A stretch of 64,000 nucleotides of DNA, taken from contig NZ_LLWC01000010.1 in assembly GCF_001561995.1 (NCBI RefSeq), forward strand, positions 62,001-126,000. Reading direction: 5' to 3'. This DNA comes from Polycladidibacter hongkongensis. Its GTDB lineage: Bacteria; Pseudomonadota; Alphaproteobacteria; Rhizobiales; Stappiaceae. Both the position numbers and the translations under genes were made by a program. The notes below the pieces were generated by a model. That model saw nothing but the letters and a program-made list of their open reading frames with translations. It made no database searches and was not told the DNA's origin. Positions 35,468-44,899 of the stretch are shown in pieces. Numbering within the stretch: the stretch's first letter is position 1; the number at the start of each line of letters is the position of its first letter.

Positions 35468-37141
35468 TTAGGCGGCGCCCTGCTCTGCGTCTTTGTTACC
35501 GGCAGATTCCGGGGCGTATTTCTCGTCGAGATGCTTAATCGGATTCATGATCCCGGTCTCAATATCGCGCGCATACTGGATGAATTCAGAGGCAGGTATA
35601 GGCCGGGAGAACACATAGCCCTGCGCCGAGGTTACACCTAAGTTACGCAGGTAGAGGATCTGATTGTAGTTCTCAACACCTTCAGCGATGATTCCCATGC
35701 CAAGGTTGTCACCTAACTCGACGATAATGTCGACGATCCCGGCTGTATTGTCATCGGAGCCCATAGGATCGATAAACATCTTATCGATTTTCAAAATGTC
35801 CATGCCCAGCTTTTGCAGGTAAGCCAAGCCACCATGGCCGGTACCCACATCATCCAGTGCAACACGGATATTACGTGCTTGGAATGACGCTATGAGCTTG
35901 CGCGCCAGGTCGATGTCTTCGAGTGGTTGCCGCTCAGTCACCTCAAGCACAACCTGCGAAAGCTCTATTTTGCTTGGTTCAAACACCTCAAGCACATCTT
36001 TCAGGATTTTATCATCCTTAAAGTGACCAGCAAACAGGTTGATGGAGAGCTTAAGATCCGGATTGGAGCTGTATAAATCGGCAACTTCTGAAGCAACAAG
36101 GCGCATCATACGCCGGGTCATCTCGAAAATATGGCCGGATGCTTCTGCATAGGTCATGAATTGGCCAGGTGGCACCATGGAACCATCGGCCTGACGCCAG
36201 CGCATCAGTACTTCGCAGCCTTTTAGTTCGCCCGAAAAAATGTCGATTACCGGCTGATAATAGGGAATAAACTCGTCATTCTTAATCGCTTTGACAAATT
36301 CGTCTTCCGCCTCACTGGCGGGGCGCCAAGCGAACCAGATGCCAATTCCAACCATGACGATCGCGCCGATGGCACAGGCGATGGCGGCAACGACCTTAAG
36401 CTCTGCCACCAGCGCATTTACGGCATTTCTTGAGGTGGTTACAGTTACAGAGAGCGGATAAAAACCAGAATCCAGTTGCTCGATCAGCGTATCGCTCATG
36501 TTTCGCGTGCTTTGCGAGGGCAAAGGCACACTGGCACCTTTTGAGATCTGTAACCTCCCCTTTTCCACCCATAATTCTTGTCCAGATAGAGCAAGTTCGA
36601 TGCGGCTGTCTTTGGCCAAGTAATGAGCGCCAGCACCCAGCTCCATAACTGCCGGGCTAAGCTGGACAAAAAGGCGACGGTCATCGGACAAGCGCCAACT
36701 CACAAGTGCGCTACGCACGCCCTGATCAATCTGCGGAGCTAGGGAAATGGCGATACGCGGAGACACGGTCTCCAGTTTTGGCAGGATCGGCACTCCTATC
36801 AACGGGCGCTCGGGTACCAAGCACATGGGGAAACCTTGCGCATCTGCGACGCCGATCTGCACATATTTGCCATTTGCCACCAGCATTTTGCCGAATTGTC
36901 GGCGACTATCCATAGCACAGGAGGAAATTCCCCGATTGGCCAAGTGCCGTAGCAGGGCGACTGCATCATTCAAGACGGTTTCTGCACGGGAAATATACTG
37001 CTGTGTGGTGGCTTGCAAATCAGAGCGGGCACGATGCTCGGCAAAGTTGTTCAAAACGACATTGGCTGTGACCAAAGGGCCCAGTGCCATTATCAAAGCG
37101 ACACATACCGCTTTTAGAAACAACGCATAACGATGAGACAA
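35468..37141 (-). CDS. CSS-motif/EAL cyclic-di-GMP phosphodiesterase
   Basis: Membrane-bound enzyme predicted to hydrolyse cyclic di-GMP. The 557-residue protein has TM1 (about 10-30), a periplasmic CSS-type domain (31-245) with Cys75 (GISSCAM) and Cys107 (FPMCLVP), TM2 (about 248-270), then an EAL domain (285-530). EAL landmarks are present: ECVLMRW-type EVLMRW at 310-315 (EVL for EAL), NLF (368-370), LEVTER (399-404), LDDVGTGHGG (429-438), KID (451-453) and EGVE (487-490), so activity is likely. In related E. coli proteins a periplasmic disulfide controls the enzyme. The start is TTG with AGG eight bases upstream. It stands alone. Confidence 0.93.
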   Translation of the reverse strand: MSHRYALFLKAVCVALIMALGPLVTANVVLNNFAEHRARSDLQATTQQYISRAETVLNDAVALLRHLANRGISSCAMDSRRQFGKMLVANGKYVQIGVADAQGFPMCLVPERPLIGVPILPKLETVSPRIAISLAPQIDQGVRSALVSWRLSDDRRLFVQLSPAVMELGAGAHYLAKDSRIELALSGQELWVEKGRLQISKGASVPLPSQSTRNMSDTLIEQLDSGFYPLSVTVTTSRNAVNALVAELKVVAAIACAIGAIVMVGIGIWFAWRPASEAEDEFVKAIKNDEFIPYYQPVIDIFSGELKGCEVLMRWRQADGSMVPPGQFMTYAEASGHIFEMTRRMMRLVASEVADLYSSNPDLKLSINLFAGHFKDDKILKDVLEVFEPSKIELSQVVLEVTERQPLEDIDLARKLIASFQARNIRVALDDVGTGHGGLAYLQKLGMDILKIDKMFIDPMGSDDNTAGIVDIIVELGDNLGMGIIAEGVENYNQILYLRNLGVTSAQGYVFSRPIPASEFIQYARDIETGIMNPIKHLDEKYAPESAGNKDAEQGAA

Positions 37142-37215
37142 CGTAATAACCTGAGTGCTTTGATGTGCTTATTTTTGAGACAGAGTGACACAGCTGCGTG
37201 GCGGCGTCCACGTAA

Positions 37216-37298
37216 ACTATTGATAGTATACTAATTCGTCGCAGGCAAACCCTGCTCGCCTCATCTTGTCAAGTTATTCAAGTCATACTATTGAAGTA
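37216..37298 (+). promoter_or_regulatory. Repeated ACTATTGA motif upstream of kinase gene
   Basis: ACTATTGATAGT (37216-37227, symmetric) overlaps palindrome AGTATACT (37224-37231), and ACTATTGAAGT recurs about 70 bases on, at 37287-37297. The pair could be operator half-sites for the PfkB kinase gene. No regulator gene is adjacent. Confidence 0.3.
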
Positions 37299-37317
37299 AG
37301 AAGTGAACAGGGAGTGT

Positions 37318-38235
37318 ATGAAATTGAAAGCACTATTTATCGGGCAAACTTACATCGATGTCACTTTTCTGGCCGACAGCATGCCAACGGGCGACGACAA
37401 AACCATTGCAAACGATTACGCCGTTAGCTTTGGTGGCAACGCGGTGACAGCGGCTTTTGCCTGTGCCAAGTTGGGTATCGCCCCTGATTTGCTTTGCACC
37501 ATGGCGGATGACTGGCTGGCGCGGATGTTCCGTGATATGGCAGCCAAGTACTCTATTCCAATCCATAGCCGTAAGGTGGCGGAAAGCTCGCTTTCCTTTA
37601 TTATGCCTAAAGATGGCAAGCGTGCGATTGTGCGCTGTCGTGACAACAACTTCCTGCATCCGTTCCCCTCGCTTAACCTTGATGGATGTCAGGCATTGCA
37701 TATCGATGGCCACATTCCAGATGCAGCCTTGCATTATGCCAAAGCTTGCCGTGAAGCTGGTATCATGACCTCGCTTGATGGCGGCGCTGTGCGTGAGAAC
37801 ACCGAAGAAGTTCTTAACTACATCGACGTCGCTGTGGTCTCTGACCTGTTCTGCGAGCAGCTCGGCCTTGGCGAAGAGGGAACCTTGCAGTATTTGCGCG
37901 ACAAAGGCGTAAAAGTGGGCGCAATCACCAAGGGTGAGTATGGTGTCTTGTGGTACGATAATTTCGGCCCAACCCGCCACCTGCCAGCGCTCAACATTCC
38001 AAAGGAAAAAGTTCTGGACACCAACGGTGCCGGTGACACGTTCCACGGTGCATATGTCTACGCTTATCTGGCGAATCCAGCTGGCGACTGGGAAGACCAT
38101 TTTAAGCTGGCGCGCGCTGCTTCTGCACATGCGATTCAGCATCTGGGCAACGAATCTTCGCTTCCGGATCAGGATGACATTCGCATTGCACAAGCTGCGT
38201 ACTCTGAATCCACGTTGAAGCCAGAGGGCTTCTAA
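37318..38235 (+). CDS. PfkB family carbohydrate kinase
   Basis: Cytoplasmic ATP-dependent sugar (or nucleoside) kinase of 305 residues. The N-terminal substrate part has DVTFLADSMPTGDDKTIAND and FGGNAVTAAFACAKLG. The C-terminal signature DTNGAGDTFHGAYVYAY (about 235-251) carries the catalytic Asp and anion hole. Length and motifs fit the ribokinase family; which sugar is used cannot be told. The ATG at 37318 has CAGGGAG upstream; a GTG five codons earlier overlaps that site. No transporter or regulator adjoins. A strong terminator follows. Confidence 0.93.
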   Translation: MKLKALFIGQTYIDVTFLADSMPTGDDKTIANDYAVSFGGNAVTAAFACAKLGIAPDLLCTMADDWLARMFRDMAAKYSIPIHSRKVAESSLSFIMPKDGKRAIVRCRDNNFLHPFPSLNLDGCQALHIDGHIPDAALHYAKACREAGIMTSLDGGAVRENTEEVLNYIDVAVVSDLFCEQLGLGEEGTLQYLRDKGVKVGAITKGEYGVLWYDNFGPTRHLPALNIPKEKVLDTNGAGDTFHGAYVYAYLANPAGDWEDHFKLARAASAHAIQHLGNESSLPDQDDIRIAQAAYSESTLKPEGF

Positions 38236-38259
38236 GGGCAAGAGTGAATAACGCATTTG

Positions 38260-38291
38260 AAGCTCCCCATTTCTGGGGAGCTTTTCTTTTT
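38260..38291 (+). terminator. Terminator of the PfkB kinase gene
   Basis: AAGCTCCCC, loop ATTTCT, GGGGAGCTT, then TTCTTTTT. It lies 25 bases after the stop codon. Confidence 0.88.
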
Positions 38292-38393
38292 AGTCATGTT
38301 ATGGGCAAATTCACAAAGGCATACTACCTTGGGTAAAGAAGCGCGTTCTGCGCTACCTACCCACGTTTTACCCCTCTATTCATTGGTGAGGAT

Positions 38394-40484
38394 ATGATTC
38401 AATTTAAGACTGTTGCACTGTGGACTGCAGGTGCCCTTTTTCTTGGCGTTGCCAGCCCTGCACTTGCGGGAGCAGAAAAAGACGCTGTGCTGCGTTTCAA
38501 CGCCTATCTGGAGGCTTCCGGCTTTGACAAGGTGCAAGTCGGCTCAGTTGAAGAGCGCGGCGATGCTGTTGTTTTGCGGGACTACTCATTTCATTTTGGC
38601 GATGAATTCAAGATCGATCACGAGACCACCAAAGTTGACCTAACTGTATCTTTTGATGAGCTTGTTCTTTCGGGTTATTCGGAAAATGCCGAAGGCTACC
38701 GTTTTGCAAAACTTGAAGCCCCGCAGCAAAAAATTGTGATGGTGCTGGATGATGGTAAAGGCGAAGATGATTTTCGCTATGAACTCATCAGCAAAAACAC
38801 TGTTATCGATGCGCTGCACATCCCAACCGCTCCGGAGCTTGCAGACAAAACAAAGCAGCCGGTAAGCCGCTATGTGCCACTGGTTTTGCAATTGCTTGAA
38901 GTTGGTTATGACAAAGCCAGTGCTGGCCCGCTCTCTACGCTTAACTTTGAAGATGGCGTAAGGACCAGCTGGAGTGAAGTTAGCTCCACGCTTGCGAAAA
39001 ATTCCAGAGGCGGTGTCACCGAATTTGTTGAGTATGGTGCGGGCAAAGGCGTTACGTTTATCAGCCCTGAAGATACGCAGGGCGCATTTGCAATAGACGC
39101 GGATTTGGAGGCACGTATCGAGCAAGGACCAAGCTCGCTTACGGGGCTGGATCTGCGACCTTTGCGAGCTTATTTGACGGGAACACAAAGCCCGAGTGGG
39201 CTTTTGTTGAACTCTAGCGAAGCTGGCGCAGTCACTATCGAAGTCATCGCTAGAGCTAAAGGCGCTGAAGGCGACGCTGAAAAACAAATCGCCGACTTTT
39301 CGATTGGCGAGCAGTCGGTATCAGGTGTGCGCCTACAAGGCGGCAATGCGGCCAACCTACTTGCCTTGCTCGATAAGTTGGTGTTGGAAAACGAGGAAAC
39401 CGCTTTGCAGGGCGTCGATCCTACGGCGATCGCAAGCGAACAGGCAGACTTTACCGTTGATAAACTGCAGATCAACGATATCTCGGTGAAAGTGCATGAA
39501 GGCTTGTCGGGGCTGGATGCAACCGTGCCGGAGATCAACGCTCGCCTTGGCGGATTTGAGATGAATGCACTGACGAACACGGGGCTTGGTGACATCCAGC
39601 TCAACGAGTTCTATGTGGCTGCGACACCGCAAAGCCCTGAGGTGGAAATGGGCGCTTTTGCGCTTCAGGATATTGTCTGGCCTTCGCTGACCAAACTCAT
39701 CGCCACGATGGAAGACGACAGTTTGAGCGAAGACGAAAAGCAACGCAAGCTGATGCCGCAGGTCGGTGTCCTACGGCTTGTGGACCTTCTGGTGGACTAT
39801 TCCGGCGGCACCGCACCGCTGGTTACGCTGGAGAGCATGGAAAGCAAAGCAGCAAATTATCAAGAGGCCATTCCGACACAGCTTAGCACCGCGCTGAAGA
39901 ACCTGTCAGTCAACATGCCGATGCTCGGCATAGCCAGCTATGACACGCCGTTTGGTTCGGTTTCGCTGGATACGGAAACCTTCCAGCACAATCTGGATGT
40001 GAGCTGGGACGTTGCTGCCGGGCAGATTACATTGACCAATCTTGATTTTGAGATTGCCGATGGTTTGTTTGCGGAAGTATCATTCACCCTCGGGTCGGTT
40101 CCTGCCGAGTTGCTGGTTGATCCTGATGGGGCCGGTGACAAGCTGATGCTTGCGACTTTTGACGGCGGTTATTTGCGACTCAAAGATGCGCCTATGCTGC
40201 GTGAGATGCTGGAGAACGGTGCCAAGGATCGTGGTGTAAGCTTTGAAGCTTATGTTGATGAGGTTGCCGCCGGGCTGAGCGCTTCTATGGGGCCGCTTGG
40301 GCAAACGCAGTTTGGCAAGGATGTGGTTGCCGCGCTTACGGATTTTGCGCAGGTTCCAGACCAGTTCGAACTGAAGTTCTCTCCAGCGCAGCCGCTGCCT
40401 TTGATCCAGCTGGCAACCACCGCAATGGTTGCTCCAGATCAATTGCAGAGCGTGACAGGCGGCTCGGTCGCTGTGGGGCAGTAG
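38394..40484 (+). CDS. Secreted protein of unknown function, 696 residues
   Basis: Not recognised. It has a signal peptide (residues 1-25, cleavage near SPALA|GA) and then a soluble acidic body without membrane segments, Cys residues or repeats of clear kind. Alternating beta-rich stretches such as VKVHEGLSGLDATVPEINARLGGFEMNALT and LQINDIS suggest a long beta structure like that of periplasmic lipid-bridge or YdgA-type proteins, but this is a guess. A likely fate is periplasm or outer membrane. The ATG has GAGGAT just upstream. It is alone, followed by a bidirectional terminator. Confidence 0.85.
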   Translation: MIQFKTVALWTAGALFLGVASPALAGAEKDAVLRFNAYLEASGFDKVQVGSVEERGDAVVLRDYSFHFGDEFKIDHETTKVDLTVSFDELVLSGYSENAEGYRFAKLEAPQQKIVMVLDDGKGEDDFRYELISKNTVIDALHIPTAPELADKTKQPVSRYVPLVLQLLEVGYDKASAGPLSTLNFEDGVRTSWSEVSSTLAKNSRGGVTEFVEYGAGKGVTFISPEDTQGAFAIDADLEARIEQGPSSLTGLDLRPLRAYLTGTQSPSGLLLNSSEAGAVTIEVIARAKGAEGDAEKQIADFSIGEQSVSGVRLQGGNAANLLALLDKLVLENEETALQGVDPTAIASEQADFTVDKLQINDISVKVHEGLSGLDATVPEINARLGGFEMNALTNTGLGDIQLNEFYVAATPQSPEVEMGAFALQDIVWPSLTKLIATMEDDSLSEDEKQRKLMPQVGVLRLVDLLVDYSGGTAPLVTLESMESKAANYQEAIPTQLSTALKNLSVNMPMLGIASYDTPFGSVSLDTETFQHNLDVSWDVAAGQITLTNLDFEIADGLFAEVSFTLGSVPAELLVDPDGAGDKLMLATFDGGYLRLKDAPMLREMLENGAKDRGVSFEAYVDEVAAGLSASMGPLGQTQFGKDVVAALTDFAQVPDQFELKFSPAQPLPLIQLATTAMVAPDQLQSVTGGSVAVGQ

Positions 40485-40590
40485 GCACTTCAACAGCTTG
40501 GCGGGTGAATGGTTCTTTTGCCTGCCTAGCTAATGCCCCGCGCGATTTTATCGGCGTGGGGGCTTTGCCCCCATCGCTCGTGACAAAGTC

Positions 40591-40629
40591 AAAGAAAAGG
40601 CGGAATCAAATGATCCCGCCTTTTTCTTT
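40591..40629. terminator. Bidirectional terminator
   Basis: AAAGAAAAGGCGG and CCGCCTTTTTCTTT form a long stem with A- and T-tracts. It lies between the convergent secreted-protein gene and the ABC exporter gene and serves both. Confidence 0.85.
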
Positions 40630-40652
40630 GTCCGCTTGCTCGCAGGATCCGG

Positions 40653-42428
40653 TCACGTGTCACTGGTGAACTGTAGCTCACACAGACGACGATAGGTGCC
40701 ATCGGCTTGATAGAGCTGTTGATGGGTACCCGTTTCAACCACCCTGCCCTTGTCCATTACGATGATTTGCGCCGCATCGCGTACTGTCGAGAGGCGATGG
40801 GCAATAACCAATGTGGTGCGACCCTGCATCAGATTGGCAAGCGCGGCTTGCACATGCGCTTCGGACGCGGCATCTAATGCAGATGTTGCTTCATCGAGGA
40901 GCAGGATTGGCGCATTGGCAAGCATGGCTCTGGCAATAGCGATCCGCTGGCGCTGACCACCCGAGAGCCGCCCGCCGCCTTCACCCACGAGCGTATCATA
41001 GCCCTGCGGCAGCTCCTCAATGAACTGATGGGCATGTGCCTGTTTGGCCGCATTAATGATTGCCTCGCGGTCGGCATCGGGATTTGAAAGTGCAATGTTT
41101 TGCGCGATTGAGCGGTCAAACAAATAGGTATCTTGGGTCACGATGGCGATTTGTTTTCGCAGCGAGGCCGTGTCGTGCTTGGCAACATCCTGTCCATCAA
41201 TGGTGATGGTACCACTGCTGATCTCGTAGAAGCGCTCCAGAAGGGAGAACAAGGTCGACTTGCCGGCGCCTGATGCCCCGACAAGGGCTGTCATCTCGCC
41301 TTGCTTGGCGTGCAGGCTTAGGCCGTTCAATGCCGGTTTATCGGCATAGGCGAAGGACACATGATCAAAGCGAATATCACCGCCCTTGACCTTTAGCGGT
41401 GGTAAGTTGGTGGCTTCGTCGCTCGGCTCTTTTGTATCGAGCAATTCGTACATCAAACGCACGCCAACCAACTGGGTGTTCAAGTTTACCTGCAGGCGTG
41501 CCAAGCGTTTGATTGGGTCGTAGGCAAGCAACAAGGCGGTAATGAACGAGAAAAACGAGCCGGGATCCTGATCCAGATTGATGACAGAATAGCCGCCGTA
41601 GAGAATGATGAGTGCAATGGCAACACCGCCGAGGCTTTCCATCAGCGGCGAGGTTCGCGCCGTGAGGCGGGCGATGTTGTTGGCATGGCCCTCAACCTCA
41701 GAAATTGCCGTACGCATCTGGTCGGACATGTGCTTTTCGTAGGAGAAGGCTTTAATAATGCGAATGCCCTGCGCCATTTCCTTGACTTGCGACAAGATCT
41801 TGGTTTGCGAGACAAATTGCGATTTTGCGATGCGTTTGACGCGGCGCACCAGTTGCGCCACTGCGAAAACTGCCGGCGGCATGATAAAAAACGCAAAGAA
41901 ACTCAGCATTGGGCTTTGATAGATCATTACAGAGACAAGACCAATGATGGTCATGATATCGCGCCCGAGGGTAAGAATAACCAAATCCATCACCGCGCGA
42001 GCCGCGCTGGTATTCTGGCCAAAACGGGTGGCTAGATCCCCAAAGCTTGTGCGGTCAAAGTAATCAATCCCAAGGCGCAAGACCTTGTCGAACATACGCT
42101 TTTGCAGCTTGGCCACAATGGCATTGCCCACGCGGGACAAGATGACCATTTGCCCGTAGGTTGCCAGTCCCTTGATCGTAAAAATCGCAAGGACACTTGC
42201 TGAGATGATATAGACCATCTGTGCATCCTTGGCGATAAACACCTCGTTGATGATATCCTTCATGATCTTGGCACTGGCCGCACTGGCGCCCGCAGCACAT
42301 GCCATGAGCAAGAACGCCAGGGCATATTGGACGCGATAATTGGCGAAGTTTTCTTTTAACAATCGCACGATGAGCGAGAGCGCCGCATCCGGGTCGGACA
42401 GGAAACGCTTCTTCAAGAATTTAAGCAC
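40653..42428 (-). CDS. ABC exporter, MsbA-like half-transporter
   Basis: Inner-membrane exporter of 591 residues with fused membrane and ATPase domains that works as a dimer. Six helices span residues about 20-320. The ATPase has Walker A GASGAGKST (about 385), signature LSGGQRQRIAIARA (about 490) and Walker B ILLLDEATSALD (about 513). The cargo may be lipid A or other lipid, as for MsbA, or a drug; the closest family is the lipid A type. A GTG at 42428 with AAGGA six bases upstream is the best start; a longer frame begins 11 codons earlier. It is alone. Confidence 0.93.
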   Translation of the reverse strand: MLKFLKKRFLSDPDAALSLIVRLLKENFANYRVQYALAFLLMACAAGASAASAKIMKDIINEVFIAKDAQMVYIISASVLAIFTIKGLATYGQMVILSRVGNAIVAKLQKRMFDKVLRLGIDYFDRTSFGDLATRFGQNTSAARAVMDLVILTLGRDIMTIIGLVSVMIYQSPMLSFFAFFIMPPAVFAVAQLVRRVKRIAKSQFVSQTKILSQVKEMAQGIRIIKAFSYEKHMSDQMRTAISEVEGHANNIARLTARTSPLMESLGGVAIALIILYGGYSVINLDQDPGSFFSFITALLLAYDPIKRLARLQVNLNTQLVGVRLMYELLDTKEPSDEATNLPPLKVKGGDIRFDHVSFAYADKPALNGLSLHAKQGEMTALVGASGAGKSTLFSLLERFYEISSGTITIDGQDVAKHDTASLRKQIAIVTQDTYLFDRSIAQNIALSNPDADREAIINAAKQAHAHQFIEELPQGYDTLVGEGGGRLSGGQRQRIAIARAMLANAPILLLDEATSALDAASEAHVQAALANLMQGRTTLVIAHRLSTVRDAAQIIVMDKGRVVETGTHQQLYQADGTYRRLCELQFTSDT

Positions 42429-42610
42429 GTGAAGTCCTTGACTAACGAGGCATGTGAGCAACCTTGCGCCGTGGATAGCAACGCAAGATCAACGCAAAAC
42501 AGGCGGCCATGCACCATGACCGCCTGTTTAATTGCTTTAATGTGTTTGCGCAACTTGGCGATACCTTGTCAGCATGCGCATTGTGCAGCTACAGCGGGTA
42601 AACCCAAGCC

Positions 42611-44395
42611 TTATGCTTCGGGCAGGTTCAAGCGGACATGCAGATCGCGCAGTTGTGCCGGGAAGACATCGCTTGGCGCACCCATGAGGAGATCCTGTGC
42701 CTGCTGGTTCATCGGGAACAAGGTCACTTCGCGCAGGTTTTTCGCGCCAACGAGCAGCATTACGATACGATCCACACCAGCTGCCATGCCGCCGTGCGGT
42801 GGTGCGCCATATTCAAATGCGCGCAGCATGCCGCCGAATTTCTCTTCCAGCGTTTCCATTTCGTAGCCTGCAATCTCAAAGGCTTTTTTCATGACCTCTG
42901 GAGAGTGGTTACGGATCGCACCGGAACCGATTTCAAAGCCGTTACAAACCACATCATACTGGTAGGCATTCAGCTCCAGCGGGTCTTTGGTATTCAGGCC
43001 TTCCAGACCACCTTCAGGCATGGAGAACGGGTTGTGGCAGAAGTCGACCTTCTTTTCTTCCTCGTCCCATTCAAACATCGGGAAGTCGACAATCCAGCAA
43101 AGCTCGAAAGCGTCTTCGTTGATGAGGTTCAGCTCTTCACCAACGCGGGTGCGGGCTTTACCGGCAAAGTCGGCGAATTTCTTCGGATCGCCTGCGGCAA
43201 AGAAGACCGCATCGCCCTGCTCCAGCCCCAGCTGGATACGCAATGCCTCGGTGCGCTCAGCGCCGATATTTTTAGCAACAGGGCCAGCGCCAACTGTAGC
43301 GCCTTCTTCTTCACGGAAGAAGATGTAGCCCATGCCCGGCTGGCCTTCGCTCTGCGCCCAAGAGTTCATGCGATCACAGAACGCACGTGAACCACCCTTT
43401 GGAGCCGGTATTGCCCAGACTTCAACTTTCGGGTCGCTCTCGATCATGCGGGCGAAGACTTTAAAGCCGGAACCGGCGAAATGCTCGGTTACAGCCTGCA
43501 TTTCAATCGGGTTACGCAGATCCGGCTTGTCGGAGCCGTATTTGCGGATGGCGTCAGCATAGGCGATGCGCGGGAATTCTTTGGTGACAGCTTTGCCTTC
43601 TGCGAACTCTTCGAATACGCCGCGAATAACCGGCTCCATGGTCTCCAGCACGTCTTCTTGGGTGACGAAGCTCATTTCCACGTCGAGCTGGTAGAATTCG
43701 CCCGGCAGGCGATCAGCACGTGGGTCTTCATCACGGAAGCAAGGGGCGATCTGAAAATAGCGATCAAAACCGGACATCATCAGCAACTGCTTGAATTGCT
43801 GTGGCGCCTGCGGCAATGCATAGAATTTACCAGGATGGATACGCGATGGCACCAAAAAGTCACGGGCACCTTCTGGGGAAGATGCGGTCAGGATCGGGGT
43901 CTGGAATTCATTAAACCCGATGGTGTTCATGCGCTGGCGCATGGAGTTAATGATCTTAGTGCGCTTTACCAGGTTGTTGTGCAGCGTCTCGCGGCGCAGA
44001 TCCAGGAAGCGGTATTTAAGGCGGATATCCTCAGGATATTCCGGCTCGCCAAAAATCGGCAGCGGCAGTTCTTTGGAAGAACCCAGCACTTCCAGATCGC
44101 GGATAAAAACCTCGATGTCGCCGGTATCAAGGTTTTCGTTTTTGGTTTCAGCAGAGCGCGGCTTTACTTCGCCATCAATGCGCAAGCACCATTCGGCGCG
44201 CACGGTTTCAGCGAGTTTAAACGCCGGGGAATCAGGGTCAACCACACATTGGGTCATGCCATAGTGATCCCGCAGGTCGATAAAGAGCAAACCGCCATGA
44301 TCGCGTACACGATGTACCCAACCGGACAGGCGTGCTGTTTCACCTTCATTTGTTGCCCGCAATTCTCCGCAGGTGTGGCTCCGATAGCGATGCAT
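42611..44395 (-). CDS. aspS: Aspartate--tRNA ligase, non-discriminating bacterial type
   Basis: Class II synthetase charging tRNA-Asp (and perhaps tRNA-Asn). The 594-residue protein starts at MHRYRSHTC, the usual alphaproteobacterial N-terminus. It has the anticodon-binding OB fold (about 1-115), class II core, the GAD insertion domain (about 300-430) and the C-terminal motif 3 [20 protein letters not shown]. Motif 2 is [19 protein letters not shown]. The frame is open for 92 codons upstream, with another ATG at 44443 (GAGG before it), but family length favours 44395. Confidence 0.96.
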   Translation of the reverse strand: MHRYRSHTCGELRATNEGETARLSGWVHRVRDHGGLLFIDLRDHYGMTQCVVDPDSPAFKLAETVRAEWCLRIDGEVKPRSAETKNENLDTGDIEVFIRDLEVLGSSKELPLPIFGEPEYPEDIRLKYRFLDLRRETLHNNLVKRTKIINSMRQRMNTIGFNEFQTPILTASSPEGARDFLVPSRIHPGKFYALPQAPQQFKQLLMMSGFDRYFQIAPCFRDEDPRADRLPGEFYQLDVEMSFVTQEDVLETMEPVIRGVFEEFAEGKAVTKEFPRIAYADAIRKYGSDKPDLRNPIEMQAVTEHFAGSGFKVFARMIESDPKVEVWAIPAPKGGSRAFCDRMNSWAQSEGQPGMGYIFFREEEGATVGAGPVAKNIGAERTEALRIQLGLEQGDAVFFAAGDPKKFADFAGKARTRVGEELNLINEDAFELCWIVDFPMFEWDEEEKKVDFCHNPFSMPEGGLEGLNTKDPLELNAYQYDVVCNGFEIGSGAIRNHSPEVMKKAFEIAGYEMETLEEKFGGMLRAFEYGAPPHGGMAAGVDRIVMLLVGAKNLREVTLFPMNQQAQDLLMGAPSDVFPAQLRDLHVRLNLPEA

Positions 44396-44899
44396 AGCGT
44401 CCTCAGCCTTGGTAGTGTCAAAAAGCAATTGTTCTGTTGTCATGTGGCGCCTCGTCACCGGTTGCAAACGCGCCGAAAAAGGCGGTGCACCCCAAGTAAA
44501 AAAGGCGAACTTGCTGCAAAAGCCATGGGCAGCGCGCATTGTCAAGCAAGCATGCTCTTGTGCGCGCAATAAACCGCAGGCTTTGCAGGCAATTCCTGTT
44601 AACAGGCAGCCTTTTGCCAGTTTCGCTGCGTTGTGGCAAGGGTGTTCCCCAAGTTGTTCAGCGCGGCACAAGCTGGCGCCTGCCGCCGCGCGCGGCCATG
44701 CCTCTTCCTCTTGTCGCGGCGCTCAAGCGCGCGCTTTGAGAAAGCCGCATGATGATAAGGTTCCGGGGCAAAAGCTGTTATCTGCATTCAAATGCACCGC
44801 ACACACTAATCAACGCGTGCCTATTTGGTGGTTTTGCCGCAAGGAAAGCGGCGTTTTTTGCAAGACAACTGGCGCTGGCTGGGCTATAGCTTTGCCACC
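44396..44899. other. Intergenic region between aspS and rnd
   Basis: Divergent promoter region of about 500 bases. A small hairpin GCCGC/GCGGC followed by six T lies at 44836-44859, just ahead of rnd on the plus strand; it may be an attenuator or a chance terminator. Nothing else stands out. Confidence 0.4.

Noticed and set aside
44396-44671. N-terminal extension of AspRS by 92 codons
   Set aside because: Family proteins begin at MHRYRSHTC; the extension is Cys-rich and unlike the family.
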